Source: CAVRZY01 sp963725415 (GTDB lineage: Bacteria; Acidobacteriota; Terriglobia; Bryobacterales; Bryobacteraceae). Taken from it: a stretch of 25,643 bases of DNA. Location of the stretch: assembly GCA_963725415.1 (NCBI GenBank), contig CAVRZY010000081.1:1-25643 (forward strand). Reading direction: 5' to 3'. Shown here one piece after another: positions 1 through 8,270 of this stretch (positions within the stretch are counted from its first letter, which is position 1; the number at the start of each line of letters is the position of its first letter). The position numbers and the translations under genes were made by a program. Under the pieces are notes generated by a model. That model made no database searches. It was not told where the DNA came from and saw only the letters and a program-made list of their open reading frames with translations.

Positions 1-30
1 TCCAGCCAACGATTGCTGAGCGGTTGGGCC

Positions 31-92
31 AGGGGAATTGACGATTGCTGTGTCTGGCGCCGCGGGACACTGGAATCGTCAATCGCCAATTG
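31..92. repeat. Imperfect hairpin upstream of the glycosyltransferase gene
   Basis: A 10-bp perfect inverted repeat (ATTGACGATT at 37-46, AATCGTCAAT at 74-83) encloses a 27-base loop. The loop itself holds a GTGTC...GACAC pair. Weaker pairing extends outward (GGCCA-type bases on both sides). The left arm is partly echoed at 6-17 (CAACGATTGCTG), so the sequence looks like degraded repeat DNA rather than a clean terminator. No gene was seen in bases 1-168. It could be the end of a repeat belonging to the preceding region or a factor-independent terminator, but there is no T-run after it. Confidence 0.4.
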
Positions 93-168
93 GCCGGCGA
101 GACCGAAGGCGGTCAACACAGGCAGTCTTAGCGGGCCGCAAAAAATGAGGCGATAGTAGTGTAGACTC

Positions 169-1149
169 TTGAAGTTGAGTCCGCTGGCCAGTGTCGTCAT
201 CCCCGCTTATAATGCTGGCCTTTTCTTAGAGGCGACCCTCGACTCGGTCCTTCAACAGACACTCGCCGATTTCGAGCTCATTGTCGTGGACGACGGTTCG
301 ACGGACAGCACACCGGAGCTGCTGCGGAAACAAAGCGACAGCCGGTTGCGGGTTGTCCGGCAACCCAACCAGGGCCCCTCCGCTGCCACGAACACCGGAC
401 TGGGTCTGGCACGGGGAGTCTATGTCGGCTTTCTGGATCACGACGACCTCTGGGAAAAGACCAAACTCGCGCGCCACGTGGCGTTCCTGGAGGATCACCC
501 GGAGGTAGATCTGACCTTCTCCTGGTCGCGCCTGGTGGATGAATCCGGCCGGCGCCTGGCCCTGCACACCCGGCACTGGCGAGGGCCTCTCTCTTTCCAG
601 CAGATGCTCATGGACTTCGTGATCGGCAACACCTCTGCGGTGGTCATACGGCGCTTGGCGCTCGATGGCGCCGGCTGGTTCGATCCCGAACTGTCCCACT
701 ATTACGACATGGAGCTGTTTCTTCGAGTGGCTCTTCTGCGGCCGAACAACGTACACGCGATCCCAGAGGAGCTGACCTTTTACCGGAGGCACGAGGGACA
801 GATGTCCAGGGATTGGCGCCGCATGGCACGTGATTGGGATCGAGTGCTGGAGAGGATGTGCGCTGGGGCGGCGCAGGAGGTTGCTGCCATCCAGCCCCAA
901 GCCAGCGCCAACATGTGCCGGTACTTCGCTTGCCTCGCTTACGAGCAGCAGGAGTTTCTCGAAGCGTGCCGGCTGTTGCGGCAAGGCCTCCAGCACTCAC
1001 CGGCGAGCTTTATTGCCGATCTGCGGAACTGGAAGGCAGGCGCAGCATCCCTGGGCGCACTGGTTCTGCCAAACGCGATCCGCCGCAGGCTGGAGCGGCT
1101 GGCGGGCGTTCGCATCAGCAAACCCGCGACGGGAGGGCAAACAGTCTGA
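169..1149 (+). CDS. Family 2 (GT-A) glycosyltransferase
   Basis: This 326-residue protein is a soluble GT-A fold glycosyltransferase, expected to move a sugar from a nucleotide donor to a polysaccharide, lipid carrier or protein in the cytoplasm. The N-terminus carries the family hallmark SVVIPAYNAG (residues 8-17), then the nucleotide-binding VVDDGSTD (39-46) and a metal-binding FLDHDDLW (88-95). An HYYDMELFLRVAL segment near residue 177 matches the acceptor side of the family. The last 80 residues are helical and have no membrane segment. The start is a TTG. It was chosen because the conserved domain begins within eight residues and no ATG lies between. There is no good ribosome binding site; GAGG at 147-150 is too far away. 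Acceptor and donor cannot be told. The gene is followed after 109 bases by an unrelated wall-binding gene, so context gives no pathway. Confidence 0.9.
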   Translation: MKLSPLASVVIPAYNAGLFLEATLDSVLQQTLADFELIVVDDGSTDSTPELLRKQSDSRLRVVRQPNQGPSAATNTGLGLARGVYVGFLDHDDLWEKTKLARHVAFLEDHPEVDLTFSWSRLVDESGRRLALHTRHWRGPLSFQQMLMDFVIGNTSAVVIRRLALDGAGWFDPELSHYYDMELFLRVALLRPNNVHAIPEELTFYRRHEGQMSRDWRRMARDWDRVLERMCAGAAQEVAAIQPQASANMCRYFACLAYEQQEFLEACRLLRQGLQHSPASFIADLRNWKAGAASLGALVLPNAIRRRLERLAGVRISKPATGGQTV

Positions 1150-1258
1150 AGGGGTCTGCCGCAAACGCGCATTACTTGGCTAGCCACTTTTCCCTGCCAG
1201 GCGATCTGTGCTAACTTTGTGCAAAACTGCAGCTATGCAGATCTGAGGAGAGGAGCAG

Positions 1259-2242
1259 ATGACCTTCCGACGCGGTTCGACCGGCCAGGACGTGCGGCGC
1301 ATCCAGCAGCGCCTCCAGGAACTCAACCTTTATCGCGGCCCCATCGACGGCAGCTTTGGCGGCGGTACCGAAAGCGCCGCGAAGTCCTTCCAGAAAGCGC
1401 ACGGCCTCGGAGCGGACGGTATCGTGGGGCCGCGCACCTGGGAACGCCTGTTCCCGGCCCAACCGATGCCCGCGGTCGATCTGCTTCAGCAGCCGGTGGC
1501 TCAGCGCTGCCTGGCCCTCACCGGCGCTTTCGAGACCGGCGCCGGCGTGCCGGACTGCTTTGCCGGCCTCAGCGGCGATTTCGACGGGCAGGGCCTCAGC
1601 CTGGGCGTCCTGCAATGGAACCTCGGCCAGGGCAGTCTCCAGCCGCTCCTCCAGCAGATGGTGGACCGCCACCGCCAGGTTCTGGAGGACGTCTTCCACG
1701 AGCAGTTCCCCATCTTCCTGGCCATGATCCTGTCTCCGCAGCCCGAGCAGATGGCCTGGGCGCGCTCCATCCAAGACACCCGCCGCTTTCAGGTGCTCGA
1801 GCCGTGGCGCGGGCTGTTGAAGTCCCTGTGCCGCACCCCGGAATTCCAGGCCGTTCAGGTCCGCCACGCCAGCCGCATTCACGATCACACCGTCGAGCTA
1901 TGTGCCCAGTTCGATCTCACCACGGAGCGTGCCGTGGCCCTGATGTTCGACATCCTGGTCCAAAATGGTTCCATCAGTCTTTTGGTGAAGGCCCAGGTCC
2001 AGAAAGACGTCGCTCAGATGGGCAAGATCGACGATCCGCTCCAGGACGAGGTGGCCCGCATGCGCATCATAGCCAACCGCCGCGCTGCGGCCTGTCGTCC
2101 CGAGTATGTCGAGGATGTCCGGCGCCGGAAGCTGACCATCGCGGAAGGCAAAGGCACGGTCCACAACATCTACTACGATCTGGAAGAGCAGTTCGGGCTG
2201 CGGCTGGAGGCCTTCGCCCAGCCCGCGGCCGAGCCTGCTTAG
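1259..2242 (+). CDS. Peptidoglycan-binding protein with lysozyme/chitosanase-like domain
   Basis: This 327-residue protein has two parts. Residues 4-66 form a PG_binding_1 module (GSTGQDVRRIQQRLQELN, then D-G-x-F-G-x-x-T and the closing GADGIVGPRTWERL). Residues 78-320 resemble the glycoside hydrolase 46-like/lysozyme-like domain often linked to such modules. A candidate acidic catalytic residue is E92 (GAFETG), followed by D107/D109 in DFDGQGLSLGVLQWN, a strongly conserved stretch in that group. The likely role is binding and cutting a beta-1,4-linked amino sugar polymer such as the peptidoglycan glycan. No signal peptide is present, so it either acts on imported or phage-type substrates or leaves by a specialised route. 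The ATG follows GAGGAGAGGAGCAG, a strong ribosome binding site. Its TAG stop (2240-2242) touches the left end of a small inserted element. Enzyme specificity is inference. Confidence 0.85.
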   Translation: MTFRRGSTGQDVRRIQQRLQELNLYRGPIDGSFGGGTESAAKSFQKAHGLGADGIVGPRTWERLFPAQPMPAVDLLQQPVAQRCLALTGAFETGAGVPDCFAGLSGDFDGQGLSLGVLQWNLGQGSLQPLLQQMVDRHRQVLEDVFHEQFPIFLAMILSPQPEQMAWARSIQDTRRFQVLEPWRGLLKSLCRTPEFQAVQVRHASRIHDHTVELCAQFDLTTERAVALMFDILVQNGSISLLVKAQVQKDVAQMGKIDDPLQDEVARMRIIANRRAAACRPEYVEDVRRRKLTIAEGKGTVHNIYYDLEEQFGLRLEAFAQPAAEPA

Positions 2243-2438
2243 TACCGCGTTTCACAAATCCACTCACGTATTCCGGGCCGAGCGTAGGGTGGGCAGTCCT
2301 GCCTGCGAGCCCAGTGTCCACTCGGCTTCTGTGGGCTTCAGCCCAGGTAAGCCGGCAGGACTGCCGGCTTGCAGGCTGGATAGCCCGCCCCACGGAGTTG
2401 TCTCAGCCATACGTTACCGGATTTCTGAAACGCAGTAC
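2242..2438. mobile_element. MITE-like element A (about 197 bp, 29-30 bp terminal inverted repeats)
   Basis: The ends match as an inverted repeat: 2241-2270 against the reverse complement of 2410-2439, 25 of 30 bases identical (both begin AGTAC-GCGTTTCA). Inner pairs continue the fold: CGTAGGGTGGGC (2283-2294) with GCCCGCCCCACG, and GCCTGCGAGCC (2301-2311) with GGCTTGCAGGC (2366-2376). A perfect palindrome lies at 2349-2370 (AAGCCGGCAG-GA-CTGCCGGCTT). The trinucleotide TTA flanks both ends (2239-2241 and 2439-2441), a possible target duplication. No coding capacity is visible. It lies between two convergent genes and both stop codons use the flanking TTA(G), so it may also act as a two-way terminator. 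Confidence 0.75.
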
Positions 2439-3896
2439 TTAGTGGGGCTGTGACAGGCCCTGGGCCTGCCCTACCGTGTAGTCCACGTACAGTTCACGCG
2501 GTCCCTCGGAAACCTGCTTGCGAAATCCCCTCCACCCGCTCCGGGAGGCGTCGAGCTGCTCGTCGCCGCGCAGAACCCTGCCATTGGCCTTCTCCTGGAG
2601 GCGCTGCAGCAGCGGTTGGAACGGCATCCGTTCCCAGCCTTTCTGCCTGGCCATCGTTTCGACCACCGGAATCATGGCCACCAGTTCCGGACTGGTCATC
2701 AGCTCCAAACCTTTCTCCCGCAAGGTGGCGTTGTGGCTCCCGTGATGACCCACCTTGTACAGTACCGCGCGCTGCAACAGGTCGGCCGCGGTCACCTTAG
2801 TAATGGTTCCACCGTCGCCGGGCACGGACCAGGACAGCTTCTCCCACGACAGCCAGTTGCCGACCTGCGCGTCGGCGGCAAACAGCAGCACCTTGCCGCT
2901 GCTCCCCAGCTCGATGGCCAGCACCAGGCTGGTGTTGTTGGTGTCGCTGTCCAGATCCAGGGCGAGCTGGCCGGCCACCCCCAGCCAGTCATCTTCGATG
3001 CGGCGCCAGGCCTGCGGATCCTCGGGGGCGTCGCCAAAACCGTAATGCTGCTGGAAGAAGCGCATTCTCCTTGCCCGCGCGGTGGAAGTCTGGCAGGACT
3101 GGTCGAAGGGCTGGCTGCGCTGGACCTGGTCCCGCTCCTCAGCCGACAGTCTCTCCAGCTTGACGCGCCGCGCCTGCACCGCTGCCAGGAAAGCCTGCTC
3201 CAGGCCCCCGGCGATGGTCAGCTCGTAGGTTTCCGGGTCTAACTTGCTGGGCAGGTCCTGTTTGATGAGTTGCGGGTCCTGCGGGGGTCCCAGCACGTAG
3301 ATCCGCACGTCCTCGATGCCTTTCACAGCCAGGGGCATTCCGCCCGGCTCGCAGTAGCGCAGGGTGGCGCCCGGGCGCTGGGCCAGCCACTCGATCGCCT
3401 CCTCGGTGGTGCCGCCCGCCGCCGCACGCAGCGATGCGGCGCCCGGTTCCCGGCCGAAAAAGCCCAGCAGACCTTCCACCTGCCCGGCCAGCCGCGCGGC
3501 CTTCTGCGTCCCCAGGGCGTGCAGCCGCTCGAAGGCCATCTCCAGCGCCCGCACCTTCTGGCGCCGTTTGCGGCGAAGCCCCTTGGCCACCTCGTTGTTG
3601 GGATCCTCGGTCCAGGCCAGCCACACGTTGTCGATCTCGATTTGCTCGAAGACCTCGCGGGCCTGGAGAAAGCCCGAGAGGTGGTCCCAGTGCTCGTGGG
3701 TCGCCACCAGCACGTCCAGCCGGCCCCCGGTCGTCTGGCGGATGTTGTCTGCCACCTCGCGCATCTTCTCTTTGCTGCCCTTGGCGCCGATGATCAGCCC
3801 GCAGTCGATCAGCATGTGGGCCTGATTGTCGCCGAAGGTCAGCAGAAAGCAGTCGCCCAGCAACTCCTTGTACATGCGCACCCGGATCTCGCTCAT
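2439..3896 (-). CDS. Metallo-beta-lactamase-fold hydrolase (ComEC C-terminal type)
   Basis: This 485-residue cytoplasmic-looking protein carries the metal site of the metallo-beta-lactamase fold: HEHWDH at residues 67-72, an acidic ADAQ near 341-344 and HHGSHN at 384-389. With DTNNTSLVL (318-326), these match the ComEC/Rec2-like branch, whose members act on nucleic acids or phosphoesters. An inserted helical region with many basic residues (about 100-300) makes it longer than a bare domain. There is no signal peptide. The ATG follows AGGTGAGGTC. The start lies 17 bases after the stop of the gluzincin peptidase gene at 3914-5770, so the two form an operon. The last dozen residues (TVGQAQGLSQPH) are encoded by a short palindromic repeat (2453-2476), which suggests that the original C-terminus was replaced or extended. 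The substrate is unknown. Confidence 0.88.
   Translation of the reverse strand: MSEIRVRMYKELLGDCFLLTFGDNQAHMLIDCGLIIGAKGSKEKMREVADNIRQTTGGRLDVLVATHEHWDHLSGFLQAREVFEQIEIDNVWLAWTEDPNNEVAKGLRRKRRQKVRALEMAFERLHALGTQKAARLAGQVEGLLGFFGREPGAASLRAAAGGTTEEAIEWLAQRPGATLRYCEPGGMPLAVKGIEDVRIYVLGPPQDPQLIKQDLPSKLDPETYELTIAGGLEQAFLAAVQARRVKLERLSAEERDQVQRSQPFDQSCQTSTARARRMRFFQQHYGFGDAPEDPQAWRRIEDDWLGVAGQLALDLDSDTNNTSLVLAIELGSSGKVLLFAADAQVGNWLSWEKLSWSVPGDGGTITKVTAADLLQRAVLYKVGHHGSHNATLREKGLELMTSPELVAMIPVVETMARQKGWERMPFQPLLQRLQEKANGRVLRGDEQLDASRSGWRGFRKQVSEGPRELYVDYTVGQAQGLSQPH
2453..2476 (-). repeat. Short GGACAGGCC-type palindrome, in coding sequence
   Basis: CAGGCCC-T-GGGCCTG (2454-2468) is a 7-bp snap-back. 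Read on the minus strand it starts GTAGGGCAGGCCC and ends GGGCCTGTCA, matching the units at 5903-5925, 15732-15753 and 21661-21681. It encodes the last residues of the metallo-beta-lactamase-fold protein. Confidence 0.65.
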
Positions 3897-3913
3897 GACC
3901 TCACCTGCCTTTC

Positions 3914-5770
3914 CTAGAACTCTCTGTGCAGAACGGCGAAGGGTTCCTCTTCGCCGCGCTGTTCCCCGATCCCGAAATAGGTGGCCCGCAGGGACCGCCC
4001 GGCCACCTCTCGGAGGAACGTGCGCTGTCTTTCCAGCCGCGCCCGGCTGTTAATGTTCTTGGTGATCGAGTAGCGCACCTGGCCGCTGTCGGTGTCCACG
4101 ATCCAGGCGCAACCGCCCCGGAACCAGAACTGCTCCTGGGACTCGTCACCGTCCCTCCGGCCCCGCTTGGGCGCCTCGTTTACGTACTCCTCACGCCGCT
4201 GGGTCACCTCGATCACCCACTGCGAGAGCGCCTCCCCGCCCGGTCCGGTTCGCTGAATAGGACGAAGCGAGTGCACCTCGAATGGAAGCTCCGGGTCGAT
4301 TTGGGGCAGCGCTTTGCGGTCCGCCGCCAACCGCCGTTGAAGATACCTGTGCAGGCGCGCGCGCAGTTTTTCCATCCGGCTGTAAAGCTGCGCCGGGCTT
4401 TGCGACAGCCGCCATCTCTCGTCGTCTGCGCTCAGCTTGTGGATGAACGGGTGAAAGATGTCGCTCTGCTGCTTGTTGGCCGGCCCCAGCCAGCGCAGGC
4501 TGTCCAGGGAAAGGGTGCGCACGTCGCGCGGGAAAATGCCCCGGCGCCGGAAGGCCTCGATGAAGGCGATCCGGTAGCCGCGCTCATCCTCGGGCACCGT
4601 ATCGAAGTCCGCGGTGATCAGCGCCCGCAGGTACTCCCCGAAAGTGAGGTCCACCGGTGGGCAGTAGTCCAGTGCCCGGATGCAAATGGTCAGCACCTGC
4701 TGCGCCGAGCGAGCCGCCTCCTGCGCCAGCCGGTTCACCAGGTCCGGGTGAATCTCGCCCGGCTGGAGCACCCCCGTCCCGCCCGTGGCGATGCGCAGCA
4801 GATCCGCGATCCGCGACCGGTAAATCGCCAGGAACGCATCGAAAATCGTCGCCACCAGAATGGCGCCGCGGTCGTGCGGCTCCAGAGTTTTCTCGTAGGC
4901 CTCCGGGTCCGGCCGCAACAGTTCCCACTGGCCGGTCTGTGGGTTCACCGCGCCGATGGCATTGCGCAATGCCCCGTAGTGGCCCGTGGCCTGCCCGAAC
5001 TGCTGCGCCAGCTCCCCCAGCAGGCTCTGGCTGGCCAGGTCCCCGCGCGTCTTGGCGATCTGGTGCCGCAACACTTCTGGCAACGAGAAATGCTGGAACA
5101 GCGCCACGATGTCCGCAAAAGCCTCATGAAACGCCAGCACGTCCGGGTTGCTGGCCTCGCTGAAGCGCCGATGCATGCCGTCCAGCAGCGCGTGCGTGGT
5201 CTCGTGCGCGATGATGTCGTGAGACAGGCAGGTGAATACCATACCTCCCGGCAGCGTGCTGCCCGCTCGCCGCGCTTCGGCCGGAAAGTAGCCGAACAGC
5301 AGCGCCTTCTTGTCCGGACTGTAGTAGGCGTTGGCCTCCCGCATGGCATGCGGATAGATGCGCAACCGCGGCACGAACTCATCCTCCTGACCACGCCCTG
5401 TCCGCTGCGGCGACCAGAGCGCCAGCCGCCCCAGCGCCATCTCGAAATTGCGGATGGTGCGCATCGCCACCGTGTAGACCATTTGCTGGTGGAACTGCGG
5501 GCTGCCCTCCGAGGGCGCCAGCCCGTCCTGGGCCAGCAGATGTCCCGCGTTCAGGTCCACCGGCGCGTAGAAGCACTGACTGGGCGGATCGTAATCCACC
5601 ACCTCGACGTACTCGCCCACCGGGCCCTCGCTCAGCTCCGCTTCCCAGGGAATTTTGAGCGTGGCCGAGTTCACCACCGCCGTCTCCAGTTGCGTCGTCA
5701 GGCTCGGATCGAAGGCGTACACCCGCAACCTGCGATGCGGTGGGCAGGGCGCGGTCGCACTTGCGTTCAT
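3914..5770 (-). CDS. Gluzincin-type zinc metallopeptidase
   Basis: This 618-residue protein has a clear gluzincin zinc site: HETTH at residues 189-193, and about 23 residues later HEAFAD (215-220), in which E216 would be the third metal ligand. The arrangement HExxH...HEAFAD with a preceding CLSHDIIAHE is like the M4-like and related gluzincins. The flanking regions (1-180 and 260-618) are not ones I recognise. No signal peptide is visible, so it probably acts in the cytoplasm or is exported by a dedicated route. I chose the ATG at 5770 because GGAGG lies seven bases before it; an upstream open frame to 6112 runs antisense-like through the end of the deiminase copy and lacks a start signal. 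It is co-transcribed with the metallo-beta-lactamase-fold hydrolase 17 bases downstream. The substrate is unknown. Confidence 0.88.
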   Translation of the reverse strand: MNASATAPCPPHRRLRVYAFDPSLTTQLETAVVNSATLKIPWEAELSEGPVGEYVEVVDYDPPSQCFYAPVDLNAGHLLAQDGLAPSEGSPQFHQQMVYTVAMRTIRNFEMALGRLALWSPQRTGRGQEDEFVPRLRIYPHAMREANAYYSPDKKALLFGYFPAEARRAGSTLPGGMVFTCLSHDIIAHETTHALLDGMHRRFSEASNPDVLAFHEAFADIVALFQHFSLPEVLRHQIAKTRGDLASQSLLGELAQQFGQATGHYGALRNAIGAVNPQTGQWELLRPDPEAYEKTLEPHDRGAILVATIFDAFLAIYRSRIADLLRIATGGTGVLQPGEIHPDLVNRLAQEAARSAQQVLTICIRALDYCPPVDLTFGEYLRALITADFDTVPEDERGYRIAFIEAFRRRGIFPRDVRTLSLDSLRWLGPANKQQSDIFHPFIHKLSADDERWRLSQSPAQLYSRMEKLRARLHRYLQRRLAADRKALPQIDPELPFEVHSLRPIQRTGPGGEALSQWVIEVTQRREEYVNEAPKRGRRDGDESQEQFWFRGGCAWIVDTDSGQVRYSITKNINSRARLERQRTFLREVAGRSLRATYFGIGEQRGEEEPFAVLHREF

Positions 5771-5902
5771 AGACTCACCTCCCGGTGACAACTCCAGCAG
5801 GCCACTTGAGTTTGCAACCCAGTTCTTTGTACCAGACCGATTTTCCACCTCTGCTGCTCTGAAGATACTATCACAATTCCCCCAAAACCCCGGCCATTGC
5901 GG

Positions 5903-5925
5903 TGGGACAGGCCCATGGCCTGTCA
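5903..5925 (+). repeat. Short GGACAGGCC-type palindrome, intergenic
   Basis: GACAGGCC (5906-5913), loop CAT, GGCCTGTC (5917-5924) form a perfect 8-bp hairpin preceded by GTGG. It is the cleanest copy of the short palindrome family in this window. It lies between the truncated deiminase (stop at 5946) and the peptidase start (5770). Nothing else was recognised in 5771-5945 except the peptidase ribosome binding site. Confidence 0.7.
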
Positions 5926-5945
5926 TTTGCTTCTTGGCGAGACTC

Positions 5946-6863
5946 CTACTCCGCCGGTTGCTGCTGGGTGAGGCAGTGCAGCGTTCCGAAGCCCAGCACC
6001 AGATCGACCGCGTGAATGCCCACTGCCGGGCGGTCATTGAAGAGTTCCCCGAGAATGCCCAGGGCGCGGCGGTCGTTCGGGTCGTTGAAGGTTGGAACAA
6101 GCACCGCCGCATTCGAGATGTAGAAGTTGGCGTAGCTGGCTGGCAGCCGGTCGCCCTCGAAGAAGAGCGGACCAGGCATCGGCAGCGCTACTATCTCGGG
6201 CTTCGAGCCGTCCTCCAGCCGGAGGTCTTGAATGCGCTCCCAGTTCTCCTGGAGCGGCCGGTAGTTGATGTCCCTGGGATTGTCTTCCTTGACCAGCACT
6301 ACCGTCTGCGGGTTCACGAAGCGGCAGAGGTCATCTACGTGCCCGTGCGTATCGTCGCCCGCGATGCCGCCGCCCAGCCAGAAGATGTTGCCGACGCCCA
6401 GGTATTCCTTCAGCGTCGCCTCGATTTCCTTGCGGCCCAGGCCCGGGTTGCGAACCTGCGTCTGCGGATCGAGATAACACTCCTCGCTGGTCAGCAGCGT
6501 GCCGCAGCCGTTGACTTCGATGCCGCCGCCTTCCAGCACAAACCGACGTCCCTTGCACTGCGCATGGAACAATCGCTTCCCCAGCCGCCGCGCGGCCATC
6601 TCCGGCACACGGCGGTCCTTCCGCCAGTCGGAAAACTTGGCCCAACCGTTGAAGTGGAAATGAACGATGGCGGTCTCCCCGGCCCGGCTTCGGACGAACA
6701 ACGGACCGCTGTCTCGAGTCCAGCCGCGGTTGGTCGGATGCACGATGAACTCGACGCCTCGAACGTCGGCCCCCGCGCGGGTCAGATACCTGCGGGCTAG
6801 CTTCTCCTCGCCTCTCGAGTTGACCAACATGCGGATGGCTTCGCCCGGCGTGATCTTGCGCAC
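5946..6863 (-). pseudogene. 5'-truncated second copy of agmatine deiminase
   Basis: This 305-codon frame repeats residues 56-361 of the intact deiminase at 8271-9356. The DNA is very similar, with 139 bases uninterrupted identity at 6253-6391 against 8584-8722. The catalytic motifs remain: RDSGP, EGGGIE, THGHVDD and the nucleophile Cys in GFGTLHCLTQ. Homology stops at 6863, so about 55 N-terminal residues (the GFSIPAEFEPHEATWLAWPH segment) are missing. The only start available there is a GTG without a ribosome binding site. The frame is otherwise open and ends with its own TAG, so decay is recent or the fragment is still translated. It lies 29 bases downstream of the broken membrane gene. Most likely it is a duplication remnant without activity, because the missing blade helps to close the propeller-like fold. 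Confidence 0.82.
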
Positions 6864-6892
6864 GGACAGAAAACGGTGGTGTCGCTAAGGGT

Positions 6893-7381
6893 TTACCTGC
6901 CAAAAGGCAGAGTCAGAAGTTTCCAGAGCCATGGTGCTGCTACCCAGATGACTGCTGCGACCAGGGACGCAAGAACGCCGCTAATGAAACCGACCACCTT
7001 GCTTCGCCGATCATTAATCCCGAGGGAACGGCGAAGCGTTTCCCGGTCCTGTGCCAATAGCGCCCTTGCCGTGGTCAAGTCCAGAGGAGCTTGTTGCTAC
7101 TCGGCGCACTTCGCGCGAACCTGCTGAACGACTTCTTCCAGGCGCTGATTCTCATCAACGTATTTTGTCTTAACTTCGTCAATTGCGGATATGGCCTCAG
7201 CAAGGTTCTGCTGGGCCTTGGCGATTTTCTCAAGGGTCTGCCCAAACTCGTCTTCGACTTCTGTCCGCAACTCGAACGCAAATGGTCCGACTCGCACGGA
7301 TCTGAATACCCGAGCGAGGAGCTTCAGCGCGACTTCAACAACATCGACGTATTTGCTGAGAAGCAGCTCTGGTCCGATCAC
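6893..7381 (-). pseudogene. Small coiled-coil/membrane protein interrupted by in-frame TAG
   Basis: Two frames, 7097-7381 (94 residues) and 6893-7078 (61 residues), lie in the same reading frame. They are separated only by the TAG at 7099-7097 plus six sense codons. Read through, they make one 162-codon protein. It has an N-terminal hydrophobic/basic part, then a heptad-rich stretch (LEKIAKAQQNLAEAISAIDE to QRLEEVVQQVRAK), a basic linker and one membrane helix near the C-terminus (VVGFISGVLASLVAAVIWVAA). The GTG start follows AAGGTGA. I do not recognise the family. The second half has only a weak TTG start of its own. Nonsense mutation is the simplest reading, and a base error in the sequence is possible. 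Downstream of the GIY-YIG gene on the same strand. Confidence 0.6.
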
Positions 7382-7487
7382 TGAATCACCTTCTTCTGTG
7401 TCGCGGTCTGCGCAATCGTGTCGAGTATCGGCTGGCCCCGGCCTGCAGGCGACACACGGTCTCAGCTGTGCCTTCGCAAACGTATCC

Positions 7488-8183
7488 TCATCGCCTTAGT
7501 TCATCGAGTAGCACCCAATCGCCACGGGCGCGTTCGTATTCCCAGAAGGTCCAGCCGTTGCATGTCTTCCGTTGGCAAGCCGCCGCAGCGGCGAGGGATG
7601 GTGAACTATACAGCCCGCCGGCAAAGCGAATACGGCCATCCCGACGCACTCGCGCACGCAGCAGCTTGCCCTTGAACCTCGCCCTGACGTTCAACGGGCC
7701 TTCGACGTGACCTGCCAGCACTGGCCGACGGCCCTCAGGGGCACCGGTCTCCTCCTCGTCATCTTCGGGCTTAGAACCCTTCCCGATGATCTCTCCGAAT
7801 TCCTCGCGCTGGCACTGGCGGATGTCTCGTCCAAACTTGCGCCGAATGTCTTCGGAGCGCGGAAACCTGGCTATCTGCTTGTTTCCTGCCGGTCTCACGA
7901 TGCGAAGAATGAGCGCTTCGAGTTCCCGCAGGTGCGTATCGGTGATAGTCAGATAGACGCTGAAGCGGTCCCACGAGCCCCCGTGACGATCCTTCAAGTG
8001 GTGTTTCAGCCGCGACCGGAGATTGCCGGCCAGCCCCACGTAGTAGAGTTTCCCGTGACGGTAGAGCGCATAAACGCCTTTGCGCCTGCGCACGTAGCGT
8101 CGAACGATAGATTGGTATTTCTCCAAGGCTTCGCGGGAAATGTTCTCAAGGTGCTCGCAAACCAAATGGGTTCTTGGAGGCAT
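7488..8183 (-). CDS. GIY-YIG nuclease-domain protein with C-terminal DNA-binding-like module
   Basis: This protein has 231 residues. The GIY-YIG fold runs from about 34 to 105: GVYAL (36-40), YYVG (47-50), LAGNLRSRLKHHL with the catalytic-type Arg near 56, and the metal-ligand Glu in ELEALILRI (87-95) followed by RPAGNKQ. A charged linker (133-155) leads to a second module (about 160-231: RARFKGKLLRARVRRDGRI..., then SSPSLAAAAAC and NGWTFWEY). This resembles the small RAMA/DUF4357-like modules attached to restriction and methylase proteins. The family cuts DNA in repair, restriction or homing; which one applies here is not visible. The ATG follows GGAGG by nine bases. It sits between two copies of the agmatine deiminase gene, which raises the question of a role in that duplication. 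Nothing notable was seen in 7382-7487. Confidence 0.85.
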   Translation of the reverse strand: MPPRTHLVCEHLENISREALEKYQSIVRRYVRRRKGVYALYRHGKLYYVGLAGNLRSRLKHHLKDRHGGSWDRFSVYLTITDTHLRELEALILRIVRPAGNKQIARFPRSEDIRRKFGRDIRQCQREEFGEIIGKGSKPEDDEEETGAPEGRRPVLAGHVEGPLNVRARFKGKLLRARVRRDGRIRFAGGLYSSPSLAAAAACQRKTCNGWTFWEYERARGDWVLLDELRR

Positions 8184-8270
8184 ACTACAGTTCCTCCTTG
8201 AAAGCGCGATGGACGACCGTGTTGCGGTGGTGTGACATTTGACTCGGCTCGTGGTCCTGCAGAACTGATT

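Noticed and set aside
3926..5788. A 620-residue plus-strand open frame opposite the gluzincin gene
   Set aside because: Same antisense shadow character; the minus strand has the HExxH motif and a good ribosome binding site.
5771..6112. N-terminal extension of the gluzincin peptidase upstream to 6112
   Set aside because: The extra codons overlap the end of the truncated deiminase in another frame and there is a strong GGAGG before the ATG at 5770.
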